Origin: JAGNRR01 sp965230665
GTDB lineage: Bacteria; Bacteroidota; Bacteroidia; Chitinophagales; Chitinophagaceae
Reading direction: 5' to 3'
Length of the DNA stretch: 64,000 nt
NCBI GenBank assembly: GCA_965230665.1
Contig: CBDDLM010000005.1
Coordinates: 1 to 64,000 of the forward strand
Each line of letters opens with the position of its first letter. Within the stretch, counting starts at the first letter, position 1. Positions 24,899-34,057 of the stretch are shown piece by piece. A program made the position numbers and the translations under genes. The notes beneath the pieces were generated by a model. The model saw nothing but the letters and a program-made list of their open reading frames with translations. It made no database searches and had not been told where the DNA came from.

Positions 24899-25312
24899 AT
24901 GATGAAATTAAACATTATTTTTTTACTGACCAGTCTATTATTTATTTTAGGCTTTAATGCCAATGCAGCAGATGGCGACCCAGATATCTCTGAAAAAGAG
25001 CGTATGCTAGCCGTGGAGAAAAAGTTTCAAAATAACCCCAAACACTATTTGGTTTATGTTAAAGGCTTGGTCTGTTCGTCTTGTGCTATCGGTATAAAAG
25101 TGCACCTACGAAAGTTAAAAGGTGTCGATAAAAGGCAACTAGAAAAAGGGATTTCGCTCGATATTGAGTCACAAATCGCTTCTATTGCTTTAAAGGACAA
25201 CCATAATATTTCTCCCAAAGATATTGCTAAAGCTATCGATAATGCGGGTTATGAAGCAAAATACCTTTACCAGTGGGATGGAAAATCAATCGTAAAAACC
25301 GATCTGGAATAA
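24899..25312 (+). CDS. Periplasmic heavy-metal-associated (HMA) domain protein
   Basis: 137 residues with a signal peptide ending NANAA. The HMA fold motif is VYVKGLVCSSCAIGIKVHL (about 51-69) with the metal-binding CxxC pair, followed by the expected beta-alpha pattern to DNAGYEAKYL. This is the MerP/CopZ-like layout but with an N-terminal extension. It would bind Cu(I) or a similar soft metal in the periplasm. The start has GAGG upstream (the first of two adjacent ATGs was taken). It lies 23 bases after copy 1 of the Cys-rich gene, so the two likely form an operon. Confidence 0.8.
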   Translation: MMKLNIIFLLTSLLFILGFNANAADGDPDISEKERMLAVEKKFQNNPKHYLVYVKGLVCSSCAIGIKVHLRKLKGVDKRQLEKGISLDIESQIASIALKDNHNISPKDIAKAIDNAGYEAKYLYQWDGKSIVKTDLE

Positions 25313-25360
25313 CGTTGTTATAACCACATTTATTTTATAAACAGTGAGGCCATCAATTTT

Positions 25361-26173
25361 ATGAAATTAAAACTATTGATTATGGGTGTTTTGTTAACAC
25401 CCTCTTTTTTCGTCTTTTCTGATCAACCTATCATGAATATGATGCCACGCTGGGATGGTGGCTATGGTTATCAATTGCGTACCGAGTATATTAACCGCAG
25501 TGACTTATTACGTGGTGATGAAGTTGTTGGTGAAGGCTTTAGTGAAAGCATTTATAAACTGCATCTTGAAGGTGTTTATACTTGGGATCGTTCTATTCGG
25601 CTTACCCTGAAAATGCCTTATGTTATTGAGGCAAGAAGAGAGCAATTAGTTAACGGTGCTAAACAATCGGAAAGAACGAGTAAACTGGGCGATATGACTT
25701 TTGCACTTCCGCTAAAAAAATACTTTAACCGGGATGGTAGTAGCGGCTCTTGGACTTTGGCGCCACAACTGCGCGTTCCTACAGCAAGTAAAACTAACGC
25801 TTATGATATTTATGATAGGGAATGGGGGCTCGGGCTTGCTTTAGGTTATGAAATTGAAACATCAACGTCTTTTTTTGCTATTGGAGTTCATGGCTTTGCG
25901 TTTGAAAAAGATGATGATAACGAAATCGGGATGAGTATCGACCTGGGTTGGAACTTTAGAGACTACGCTCAATTATTGTGGGAAACTGATTATCGTGCTG
26001 AAGATAATGGCTCAGAAACCCTGGCTGCTGGCCCTGCTTTATATTGGCGTTTTACCGATGAAATTCACACAAGAATTGAATGGAAGCATGACTTTAAATC
26101 AAGAGTGGGTAGCAATGAATTAGACCATGGTAATAGTGACTCGTTTAGCCTGGGTATTGGGTTTGTGTGGTAG
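25361..26173 (+). CDS. Outer-membrane beta-barrel protein of the metal cluster
   Basis: 270 residues with a signal peptide (LLIMGVLLTPSFFVFS). Alternating strands with aromatic ends (GYGYQLRTEYINRSDLL; LHLEGVYTWDRSIRLTLKMPYVIEA; SFSLGIGFVW) and a C-terminal Trp indicate a transporter-like barrel of the MetA-pathway/'transporter' kind. Such genes often accompany copper-handling operons. It starts 48 bases after the HMA gene. Substrate unknown. Confidence 0.65.
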   Translation: MKLKLLIMGVLLTPSFFVFSDQPIMNMMPRWDGGYGYQLRTEYINRSDLLRGDEVVGEGFSESIYKLHLEGVYTWDRSIRLTLKMPYVIEARREQLVNGAKQSERTSKLGDMTFALPLKKYFNRDGSSGSWTLAPQLRVPTASKTNAYDIYDREWGLGLALGYEIETSTSFFAIGVHGFAFEKDDDNEIGMSIDLGWNFRDYAQLLWETDYRAEDNGSETLAAGPALYWRFTDEIHTRIEWKHDFKSRVGSNELDHGNSDSFSLGIGFVW

Positions 26174-26442
26174 TTTCTGTTACATTGATTTTTTTGATGA
26201 AAGGCAAAAAGTCGCTTCTTGAAATAATAACGCTTCTAGTTCTTTAAATCAGTTTCAGAGTTTGGTAGCAGCAGTCAAGGATGCTCTGCTTTTCGTTAAA
26301 CTAAATATGGCTAAAAAGAGAGGAGGCTTACATTCAATTAAAATTTTGCTAAAATAGTACTTGCAGATTAAACATTTAGAACTGCTACACGAAAATTACA
26401 CGATCTGAGCTAAAACTATTGATATCACTGACACGTCGAGTC
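26174..26442. other. Non-coding or decayed stretch before the RND remnant
   Basis: No open frame and no recognised motif; by position it probably contains unrecognisable remains of the broken efflux gene that follows. Confidence 0.3.
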
Positions 26443-26727
26443 CGGTGGTGTGTTAGCGGTCTATTTTAGCGAAGGTCACTTATTACAAAACTTAAGTTCA
26501 CTGCTAGGTTTATCTAACCAAAAATATATTACGCCAGTTTTATCAATTGCCAGCTTGGTTGGTTTTATCACTTTATTTAGAATTGCCGTTCGCAGTGGAA
26601 TTTTACTCGTCAAAGAGTACCAACGTTTAGAAGTTTAAGGGAAAAAACTCCAAGATATTATTATAGGCTCTTTAGAGCGCTTATCTCCCATTCTTATGAC
26701 AGCATTAACAGCTATGTTAGCTTTATG
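26443..26727 (+). pseudogene. Remnant of a CusA/CzcA-type RND efflux gene
   Basis: One frame reads GGVLAVYF ... SIASLVGFITLFRIAVRSGILLVKEYQRLEV, then TAA, then continues in the same frame as GKKLQDIIIGSLERLSPILMTALTAMLAL. This is the conserved last transmembrane region of heavy-metal RND pumps, interrupted by an in-frame stop. Everything before and after is lost. It shows that this outer segment once carried its own metal efflux pump. Confidence 0.8.
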
Positions 26728-27019
26728 TATAAACAAGCCTTGCTGGTCTTACATTTACCTAACTCTTGTGTTAATTCTGGATATTGATTAATTCCAGCCA
26801 TAATATAAAGCACTAGGTTTTGTTTTCGAGGAGAAAAACCTGTTAAAAACCAATCACCTTCACGGCCACTCGCATATTTATAGTGATATTGCCCAAAGCC
26901 TATAATGGAATCTCCCCACATTTTAGGATCTTCTTTAGTGACGCTTTTCATCATTTCTAAAATTTTAAAGCTGTCTTCTTTTTTCTGTGGGTGTTCAATG
27001 CTGTTTAAGAAATCTTCAA
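26712..27019 (-). pseudogene. DUF1801-type gene truncated at both ends
   Basis: The frame encodes FLNSIEHPQKKEDSFKILEMM, then KMWGDSIIGFGQYHYKYASG and FLTGFSPRKQNLVLYIMAG, the core of the DUF1801 (YdhG-like) family. The N-terminal residues are replaced by translation through the transposon terminal repeat (27020-27057). The C-terminus stops early at KACLYIKLT, where the RND remnant begins. The transposon therefore landed in this gene. Confidence 0.75.
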
Positions 27020-27057
27020 GGGGTTTGAAGCCCAATGGTACGAAAACGTACGCTAAC
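27020..27057. repeat. Inner left 38-bp terminal repeat of the intact Tn3-type unit
   Basis: Identical 38 bases to 23585-23622, same orientation. The stop codon of the DUF3347 gene lies immediately inside it (27058). Flanking five bases on the left are TTCAA; on the far right of the unit they are GTTAA, so no target duplication is seen. Confidence 0.92.
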
Positions 27058-27552
27058 TTAATAATGGCTAATAGCATCTCCACAATGAGGCATCGTATTT
27101 GAAGCATAGGGATTATGAACTTTCTTTATTTTTTTTGAATTTTGAATCCACTTTTTCTCAACCATAGGACAATAATAAACATTATAAGTATCCCCTGTAT
27201 CATAACTAGTAATTAAATGGATTAGTGCCATAGAAATTAAGTGATAATCTTGACTATTTTCTTTAAAAGAACGCTCAGGATTTAGAAGGCTTAATTTCTT
27301 TTGAGAAAATATTAATTTCTTTTTAATGTCTTTATTCGAAATTTTGTCGATTGCTTGGCTGACTTTATTGGCGATAGTTTTAATATTGTCAAGTTTACGA
27401 TCAAAAAATAACTGGAATAAACCTTCATTTGTTTGTAAAACATTTAGAATTTCATTCTTTGTGTTTTCATCTATAGATTGGCGCTGCTTTTCTGAGCTAT
27501 AAGCCTGTGAAGTAAATAATATTAGTAATGTCGTTAAGAATAAATTTTTCAT
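27058..27552 (-). CDS. Exported DUF3347-like protein of the Cus operon
   Basis: 164 residues with a signal peptide (NLFLTTLLILFTSQAYSS). The C-terminal part TYNVYYCPMVEKKWIQN (about 130-146) and NPYASNTMPHCGD is the YxCPM...W...NPY...M..CG pattern of DUF3347, a domain common in copper and heavy-metal operons and sometimes fused to CusB. It overlaps the pump gene by four bases (ATGA), so it is the last gene of the operon. Probably a periplasmic metal or adaptor accessory. The stop codon touches the transposon end. Confidence 0.75.
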   Translation of the reverse strand: MKNLFLTTLLILFTSQAYSSEKQRQSIDENTKNEILNVLQTNEGLFQLFFDRKLDNIKTIANKVSQAIDKISNKDIKKKLIFSQKKLSLLNPERSFKENSQDYHLISMALIHLITSYDTGDTYNVYYCPMVEKKWIQNSKKIKKVHNPYASNTMPHCGDAISHY

Positions 27553-30500
27553 GATTTAAGCCTCCGGTTAAGTTTTAACTCTTCAAAAAAACTGTAAATT
27601 AAAGGAACGATAAATAAGGTGATCAACTCGACTAGCATACCCCCTAATACGGGTATTGCCATAGGTTTCATTACTTCACTACCAGTTCCAGTTGACCAGA
27701 TAACTGGTAGTAAAGCGAGTATTGTTGTCATGGTTGTCATAAACAACGGGCGTATTCGACGACAACCGGCCTGAACAATCAGGTTTCTAATTTCTTGTAT
27801 GGACTTTGCTTGGTTCTCTGCCATTTTTTGTTTGATATAGGTCATCATAACTACACCATCGTCAACGGCTATGCCAAATAAGGCAATAAATCCTACCCAA
27901 ACAGCAACTGATAGATTAAATCCACCAAGCCACAGTAAAATAAATCCCCCTGCTGTCGCTAAAGGGATAGACGCAAAAATAATTAAACTCGATCTAAAGG
28001 ATTTAAAATTAAAATATAAAATTAATAAATTAATTAATAGCGCTATTGGTACTAAAATCATTAAGCGTTGAGAAGCGCGAACCTGATTCTCGAATTGACC
28101 GGCCCATTGTATCGAATAACCAGCAGGTAACTCTATAGCCTGATTAATGACTTTTTTTGCTTCCTCGACAAAACCAATCAGATCCCTATCTCGCACATTG
28201 AGTAGAACCACCGAGCGTAGTAAACCATTTTCCGATTGTATAACAGCGGGACCTGTTACAATACGAATATCAGCCAGTTGACTAATCGGAATATGTAATC
28301 CAAGTGGCGAAGGTACTAAAACACGTTTAAGTTCATCAATACGATTTCGCAGTTCTTTTTTATAACGGATACGAATGGATGAATACTCCCTACCATTATA
28401 AATTTGTCCTATTGCCATACCACCAACCGCTGTTTGCAAGATATTATTAATATCACCAGTATTAATACCATAACGTGATGCGGCTACGCGATCGATATCA
28501 AATTCTATATAAGGTTTACCTGTAATACGTTCGGCATAAATGCCGTAAGCACCTTTAACTTTCTCAACTTCTTTGGAAATCCTGCCTGCTAATTGCTCTA
28601 GTACTTTTAAATCATCACCAAATATTTTTATGCCAACTTGAGTTTTAATTCCCGTTGAAATCATACCAATGCGCGTTTGTATTGGAAAATCCCACGAATT
28701 AATTAATCCAGGAACTTGTAACATAGCGTCCAGCTCTTTCATAATATCGTAAATACTTTTGCCTTCAGGCCATTCTGACTTATCTTTTAGTCGAATAACG
28801 GTTTCTAACATGGCAACCGGAGCCGGATCGAGTGCAGTGTCTGCCCTACCGAGTTTTCCAATAACATCACTAACTAAAGGATGCGATGCAATCACTTTAT
28901 CGGTATAAGCCATCAGTTCTTTCGATTGAGTAATACTCACATCTGGCGTAGTAACAGGCATATATAAAATATCACCTTCATTAAGTTGTGGCATAAATTC
29001 ATTGCCTAACTTGGTGTAGGCAAAACCACCTAGCATTAACAAAACTAAAGGAATCATTAAAAATTTCTTTTTATTATTTAAAATCCACTGCGCGGTTGGT
29101 TGATAAGCACTAATAATATTTCGAGAAAGGCTATTTTTTTCTATCGGTTTTAGTTTTCCTTTTAAGAAATAAATTGTCAGTATAGGAATTAGGGTAATTG
29201 CAACAAATACTGAACCGAGCAAGGCCAAGGTTTTTGTCCAGGCAAGTGGTTGAAACAGTTTTCCCTCCGCACCTTGTAAGGCAAATACAGGTAAAAAAGT
29301 CACCAGGGTTGTTAACACGGCAGTTAAAATGGCTGGCCCTACTTCTTTGGCTGACTGGATAATTGTTTGAATAGGATTTTTCGGTTTCTGACTGAGATTG
29401 GCATAAATATTCTCCGTCATAATAATACCCATATCGACCATAGTTCCTATTGCAATCACTAATCCAGCCAGGCTCATTATATTGCTGTCGATCCCCAGCA
29501 AGTGCATCATGATAAAACTAATACCAACACCAAATGGTAACGTTAAAGAAATAATGATACTCGATCTAAAATGTAATAAGAAAAACAGAACGACTAATAC
29601 AGTAATCAGTATTTCCTGACTAAGCGCGGAGTAAAGCGTACCTATAGCTCGCTCAATAATTTCAGAACGATCATAAAAAGGAACAATAGCGACTTCTTTA
29701 GGCAAGCCTGCAGATATTTCTTCAATTCTGGTTTTAACACGATCAATGATTTCCTTAGGATTTTCGCCAAATCGCATGGTAACAACGCCACCGACCATTT
29801 CTTGACCATTTTTATCGAGTGTCCCTCGTCGAAATGCGGGACCTATTTTGACTGTCGCAACATCTTCTACTCGAATAGGCGTTTTTCCTTTGACAGCAAT
29901 CACAATATTTTTAATATCTTCGACACTATGCAAGAAACCAAGTCCCCTAACAATCATTTCCCTACCGCCTTCTTCGATCACTTCAGCACCAACATCAATA
30001 TTAGAATTTTTAACCGCTTTGATTAATGCAGAGAAATGTAAATCGCGAGCAAATAATTTGAGCGGATCAACATCAATTTGGTATTCTTTAACAAAGCCTC
30101 CAACACTGGAAACTTCAGAAACACCTTCAACACCTTGTAAACGATACTTTATATACCAATCCTGAATGCTCCTGAGTTCTTCTAACGACTTAGGATGTTT
30201 TGCATCAGGTTTATTTTCAAGGGTATACCAAAATACTTGACCTAATCCTGTTGCATCAGGACCCATAGTTGGCGTAACACCTTGCGGAAGTTGATTATTA
30301 ACGGTTGCCAGTTTTTCCAATACTCGACTTCGACTCCAGTAAAAATCAATATCGTCTTTAAAAATAATATAGAGTGTTGAGAATCCAAAAGCGCTCATTC
30401 CACGAACTTCTTTAACGCCAGGAATACCCTGCATAAGCGTTGATAAAGGATAGGTGATTTGCTCTTCAATATCCTGTGGCGATCTCCCCTGCCATTCAGT

Positions 30501-30665
30501 AAAAACAATTTGCTGGTTTTCCCCGATATCAGGGATGGCATCAATATGTGCATTTTTTAAACTAAAAACAGCTGCTAATGAAATAAGCAAGAAAAGTAAA
30601 ATAATCCATATTCTATTTTTAATTGAAAACTCAATAAAATGATTAATCATTTTGCTTTTCCTCAA
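27549..30665 (-). CDS. cusA: Heavy-metal RND efflux pump, CusA-like
   Basis: Inner-membrane proton-driven pump of the HME-RND family, 1038 residues. Visible landmarks: N-terminal helix with KNAHIDAIPDIGENQQIVFTEW (about 33-54), YPLSTLMQGIPGVKEVRG, the TM4 proton-relay segment GTMVDMGIIMTENIY (about 405-419), and a C-terminal TM block ending GGMLVELITLFIVPLIYSFFEEL. Methionines in LYMPVTT and RIGMISTGIK fall where CusA has two of its three Cu/Ag-binding Met residues. The third (RYGM in CusA) reads RYGI here. Coupled by four-base overlaps to both neighbours. Cu(I)/Ag(I) is the likely substrate; a divalent metal cannot be excluded. Confidence 0.92.
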   Translation of the reverse strand: MRKSKMINHFIEFSIKNRIWIILLFLLISLAAVFSLKNAHIDAIPDIGENQQIVFTEWQGRSPQDIEEQITYPLSTLMQGIPGVKEVRGMSAFGFSTLYIIFKDDIDFYWSRSRVLEKLATVNNQLPQGVTPTMGPDATGLGQVFWYTLENKPDAKHPKSLEELRSIQDWYIKYRLQGVEGVSEVSSVGGFVKEYQIDVDPLKLFARDLHFSALIKAVKNSNIDVGAEVIEEGGREMIVRGLGFLHSVEDIKNIVIAVKGKTPIRVEDVATVKIGPAFRRGTLDKNGQEMVGGVVTMRFGENPKEIIDRVKTRIEEISAGLPKEVAIVPFYDRSEIIERAIGTLYSALSQEILITVLVVLFFLLHFRSSIIISLTLPFGVGISFIMMHLLGIDSNIMSLAGLVIAIGTMVDMGIIMTENIYANLSQKPKNPIQTIIQSAKEVGPAILTAVLTTLVTFLPVFALQGAEGKLFQPLAWTKTLALLGSVFVAITLIPILTIYFLKGKLKPIEKNSLSRNIISAYQPTAQWILNNKKKFLMIPLVLLMLGGFAYTKLGNEFMPQLNEGDILYMPVTTPDVSITQSKELMAYTDKVIASHPLVSDVIGKLGRADTALDPAPVAMLETVIRLKDKSEWPEGKSIYDIMKELDAMLQVPGLINSWDFPIQTRIGMISTGIKTQVGIKIFGDDLKVLEQLAGRISKEVEKVKGAYGIYAERITGKPYIEFDIDRVAASRYGINTGDINNILQTAVGGMAIGQIYNGREYSSIRIRYKKELRNRIDELKRVLVPSPLGLHIPISQLADIRIVTGPAVIQSENGLLRSVVLLNVRDRDLIGFVEEAKKVINQAIELPAGYSIQWAGQFENQVRASQRLMILVPIALLINLLILYFNFKSFRSSLIIFASIPLATAGGFILLWLGGFNLSVAVWVGFIALFGIAVDDGVVMMTYIKQKMAENQAKSIQEIRNLIVQAGCRRIRPLFMTTMTTILALLPVIWSTGTGSEVMKPMAIPVLGGMLVELITLFIVPLIYSFFEELKLNRRLKS

Positions 30666-32050
30666 TGATTCTTATTAGTTGAATCATTATCATTTGGCGT
30701 ATCGGTATAACCGCCAAATAGTTGGGCTTGTGCATCCAGTAAGAAATTACCTTCTAGAACAACACCATCGTTTTCTTTAAGACCATCAACAATTTCTACA
30801 TAACCTTCAGATTCAAAACCTGTTGTCACAGTTTTTGCAATATAACGATTCTCACCAAGATCACACCAAATTACTTTTCTCTTACCTGTATCAATAATCG
30901 CTGTTCTTGGAACGGCTAATCGTTTATTGGCTAACGTAATATGAATATAAGTTTCACCAACCATACCCGGTTTAAGTTTGGCGTCATGATTATCAATGGT
31001 TCCTCGTACATTAAGTGTTCGAGTCGCTTCATTAAATAATGGCGATATAAAATCAATTTCAGAATTAAATTTAATACCTGGGTAAGCTGAGAACTCAACT
31101 TCAATAGACTGGCCAATTTTAATCAAAGATGAATCATGTTCATAGACATCCATTTCTATCCAAACTTTAGACAAATCAACCAAATCATAAAATGATTGTC
31201 CTTGTTTAAAATATTTACCTGCAACAGCATTCTTTTTGCGAACAATACCATTAGCAGTTGAATAAAGAGTAATATTCCGGGGAACTTTGTTATTTTTATA
31301 CCAACTGTTATATTGAAAAGCTTGAATACCCCATAAGTTCAGTTTTTGTTTGGCTTGTTCTAAAAGATTTTTATATTCTTTCGTTTTATTTCTTTGATAG
31401 GCTTGTCTTGCTAATAAATACTCTTCTCCGGTAGCAATCAACTCCGGGCTATAAATATCGACCACAGGATCACCTTTAGAAATAAATGAACCAGTTGAAC
31501 TGATATAAACTTTTTCTACTCTCCCCGCTATTCGTGCAGGGATATTGGCTTCTTTTTCTTCTGATTGTATAACACGTCCTAATAATCTCAATGTTTTAGA
31601 CATATTAATTGGCTGAGCATGAAAAATATCTGCTTTAAAGTGTTCAACTTGTGATTCGCGTAGCTTAACTTTGGCAACTGTTTTTCCTGCTGCTGGCACC
31701 CGATTAACTTTAATCATGGGTGTTCCATCGATAGGACAGATTTCTTCTTTTGAACTCGTTACATCGGGATAATCTTTACATTGCCATAAGGGAGAGTTAT
31801 CTCTTTTTATGCTATCACTATCAGTTTCAAAATCATCACCCGCTTTTACATGGATTAAATTCATACCACAAATAGGACATTTACCCGCTTTATCTTGCTT
31901 TATTTGTGGATGCATTGAACATGTCCAATATCCCAGAAGAGTTTTATGTTTATGACCTTGATGAGAAATATTAGAAGAAAAATGTTGCCCAAGATAATAA
32001 GCTCCTCCACCAATAATAATCATGATGATAATAATAAATAACTTTTTCAT
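30662..32050 (-). CDS. cusB: Membrane fusion protein, CusB-like, with two metal-binding domains
   Basis: Periplasmic adaptor linking the pump and the outer-membrane channel, 462 residues. After an N-terminal anchor (FIIIIMIIIGGGAYYLG) come two short heavy-metal-binding domains: YWTCSMHPQIKQDKAGKCPICGM (about 42-64) and WQCKDYPDVTSSKEEICPIDGTPM (about 88-112). The adaptor core follows: RVEKVYISSTGSFISKGDPVVDIYSPEL for the lipoyl/hairpin entry, then GMVGETYIHI for the barrel. The second domain has lost one Cys. Overlaps both neighbours by four bases. Confidence 0.92.
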   Translation of the reverse strand: MKKLFIIIIMIIIGGGAYYLGQHFSSNISHQGHKHKTLLGYWTCSMHPQIKQDKAGKCPICGMNLIHVKAGDDFETDSDSIKRDNSPLWQCKDYPDVTSSKEEICPIDGTPMIKVNRVPAAGKTVAKVKLRESQVEHFKADIFHAQPINMSKTLRLLGRVIQSEEKEANIPARIAGRVEKVYISSTGSFISKGDPVVDIYSPELIATGEEYLLARQAYQRNKTKEYKNLLEQAKQKLNLWGIQAFQYNSWYKNNKVPRNITLYSTANGIVRKKNAVAGKYFKQGQSFYDLVDLSKVWIEMDVYEHDSSLIKIGQSIEVEFSAYPGIKFNSEIDFISPLFNEATRTLNVRGTIDNHDAKLKPGMVGETYIHITLANKRLAVPRTAIIDTGKRKVIWCDLGENRYIAKTVTTGFESEGYVEIVDGLKENDGVVLEGNFLLDAQAQLFGGYTDTPNDNDSTNKNH

Positions 32051-33291
32051 AAGATTTTTTCTCCTGGTTTTAGAGGCAGGCCCATTTCAAACAAATAGCT
32101 CAACTTTTTCATTTTTAAATCAGCTTCCAAATTAGCTTTTTGTAATAAAACGTTTTGTAATTGTAATTCACTTTTAAGTAGCTCAATATAACTCGATTGA
32201 CCAACTTGATAAGCTTTTGCGGTAATCTTACGAGAAGTTTGTGCAAACTGGATTGTTTCTAACTTTAGTATTTTAAGCTCTGTTGTTACTTCTTTTATTT
32301 CAGATTCAAGTTTTACTTTCTTAACTTTTAATTGAGTTAAATAATTACTTAAATTAGTTTGTGCGGCATATTCTTTTTCAAGTGCTGATTTTAGGCTCGA
32401 AGACTGTTTATGATTAGTAAAGGACAAAGGGACAGAGACAAATATACCAATAAAATCGCCAACAGAATCAATATTATTACGATAACGATAGCTTAGTCCA
32501 AAAGTAATATCGGGCGTTCTGCTATCATCTTCTGAACGAGCCATAAATTTTGTAGCTTGTTCTTCTTGAACCAACATGGCTGCTTCAGGTGTATTCATTT
32601 CCGTTATTGTTTGCTGATCGCTATTTAAATGAAACCAAGGAACAGTATTTAAATCTATTTCATTCTCGTAATTTTCACTATCTAAAATTCCGGCCAGCCT
32701 AATCTGTAGTTGTTTCAATTGCTCTTGATTTTTTTGAATATCCGTTTTTATTTGGCTAGTACGTATTTTTAAATCTAAAATAGCTTGCTGGGAAAGCTTT
32801 CCATTAGCATAGCGATTATTTGAAACACGAATCATATGCTTCAGCCAAACCATATTTTCAGCAAGAATTTTATTTTCTTTGATTATTTTCTCTTTGAGAA
32901 TCGCATTTCTCCATATCTGACTGACTAATCGACGCTTCAATATTTCTTTGGAGTATTCAATAGCTTGAGTTTTAGCTACATAGGATTTTTTAAGATTGTT
33001 ATATTTATCTGTTATAGGAATAGCTTGAGAAAGTGTCATTTGTATTCCCGTTAAAGGGGTTTGATTAAATTCAAGATTTTCTATAGGGAAATTAGAAGCA
33101 TCCAAACGTAGCACCGGATCATTCCAGGCACTTTTAGATTGTCCTTCAAATAAAGTGGCTTCTTTTTTATGTGTTAAGACTTTTAGTGCTGAGTGTTGCT
33201 CAACCTGATCAATTAGCGCTGAAAAAGAAGCAGAATAGCTTTTACTAATCAGTAAAAAGGTTAAAAAAATAAATAAAATGGTCTGTTTCAT
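32047..33291 (-). CDS. cusC: Outer-membrane efflux channel, CusC/TolC family
   Basis: 414 residues with a signal peptide (TILFIFLTFLLISKSYSAS). Long helical stretches with the outer-membrane efflux pattern are seen: SKSAWNDPVLRLDASNFP early, the coiled-coil parts rich in Lys, Gln and Leu, and the late motif AKAYQVGQSSYIELLKSELQLQ (about 365-386). It is the first gene of the three-part pump. The neighbouring Cys-rich gene lies about 96 bases upstream, leaving room for a separate promoter. Confidence 0.9.
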   Translation of the reverse strand: MKQTILFIFLTFLLISKSYSASFSALIDQVEQHSALKVLTHKKEATLFEGQSKSAWNDPVLRLDASNFPIENLEFNQTPLTGIQMTLSQAIPITDKYNNLKKSYVAKTQAIEYSKEILKRRLVSQIWRNAILKEKIIKENKILAENMVWLKHMIRVSNNRYANGKLSQQAILDLKIRTSQIKTDIQKNQEQLKQLQIRLAGILDSENYENEIDLNTVPWFHLNSDQQTITEMNTPEAAMLVQEEQATKFMARSEDDSRTPDITFGLSYRYRNNIDSVGDFIGIFVSVPLSFTNHKQSSSLKSALEKEYAAQTNLSNYLTQLKVKKVKLESEIKEVTTELKILKLETIQFAQTSRKITAKAYQVGQSSYIELLKSELQLQNVLLQKANLEADLKMKKLSYLFEMGLPLKPGEKIL

Positions 33292-33387
33292 ATTAATACC
33301 TAATATTTTACTAACAGATTATGAAATAAATGCCTTGAAGCTTATTATTTCAATAAAACCAAATAACAAAATAAATTTGTCAGAAAA

Positions 33388-33798
33388 TTAAATATTAGCG
33401 AAACGCCTAGGGGGATAAAAAATAGAATTAAGCTTGGAAAGGTAATAAGTATTTTGATAAGTATCAATAGCTAAATTGATTATAGCGGTACTTAAGTTAC
33501 TTAACTGCAAAAAAATGCCACTTTGATTTTGTAAATCTTTTTGGCAATGACAATCTCCATCAGGACAATGATTGGTTTGAGGAGACGGTTTAACATCTTG
33601 CGTGACTTTAGAATGATGAGGACAACAAGATGATTTTTTGGCTGAAACCAATTGAACATTGGCTTTTCTTTGTAGATTGTTGTGCTGCTGTTTCATCTCT
33701 GAAGTACTATTTTTCATCGCACAACAGCATATATCTGAGGCATTTACCCAATTAGAAAATACCAAAGATATAAAAAATATATAACAAATAGCACGCAT
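33388..33798 (-). CDS. Exported Cys/His-rich metal-binding protein, copy 2
   Basis: 136 residues from ATG 33798, chosen to match the paralogue start (MRAICY versus MRTISY); ATG 33816 is in frame six codons earlier. Signal peptide then DICCCAMKN, SCCPHHSK (about 57-64) and NHCPDGDCHCQ (about 76-86). The closing string NSIFYPPRR ends the protein where copy 1 continues for 40 more residues. Leads the efflux operon. A CopL-like copper-handling role is likely but unproved. Confidence 0.6.
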   Translation of the reverse strand: MRAICYIFFISLVFSNWVNASDICCCAMKNSTSEMKQQHNNLQRKANVQLVSAKKSSCCPHHSKVTQDVKPSPQTNHCPDGDCHCQKDLQNQSGIFLQLSNLSTAIINLAIDTYQNTYYLSKLNSIFYPPRRFANI

Positions 33799-33825
33799 TT
33801 TATGATTATTATCCATACATTTAGA

Positions 33826-33835
33826 AATGTCTAGT
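33826..33835 (-). promoter_or_regulatory. ACTAGACATT motif upstream of copy 2
   Basis: Same motif and orientation as at 24317-24326, about 28 bases before the chosen start. The conservation of this short motif between two diverged loci suggests a regulatory site. Confidence 0.4.
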
Positions 33836-34057
33836 AAAATTAATATGCCAAGCGCTTAGAAATGTAACAAAAATCTATATCGTATTAATAGTTACCGTCA
33901 ATCGTGTTCCTACAAACTATTCTGGAAGTATGTATTTAGTGCCTCAATATTCGGTCAAAGGCTTTACTCCGTTCTTTCCAAGTGAATCTCATAATCGTTA
34001 AGAGATAACACATGCTTGTATATAAAAATATAACTTTTAATCTATTGCTAGTTTTTA

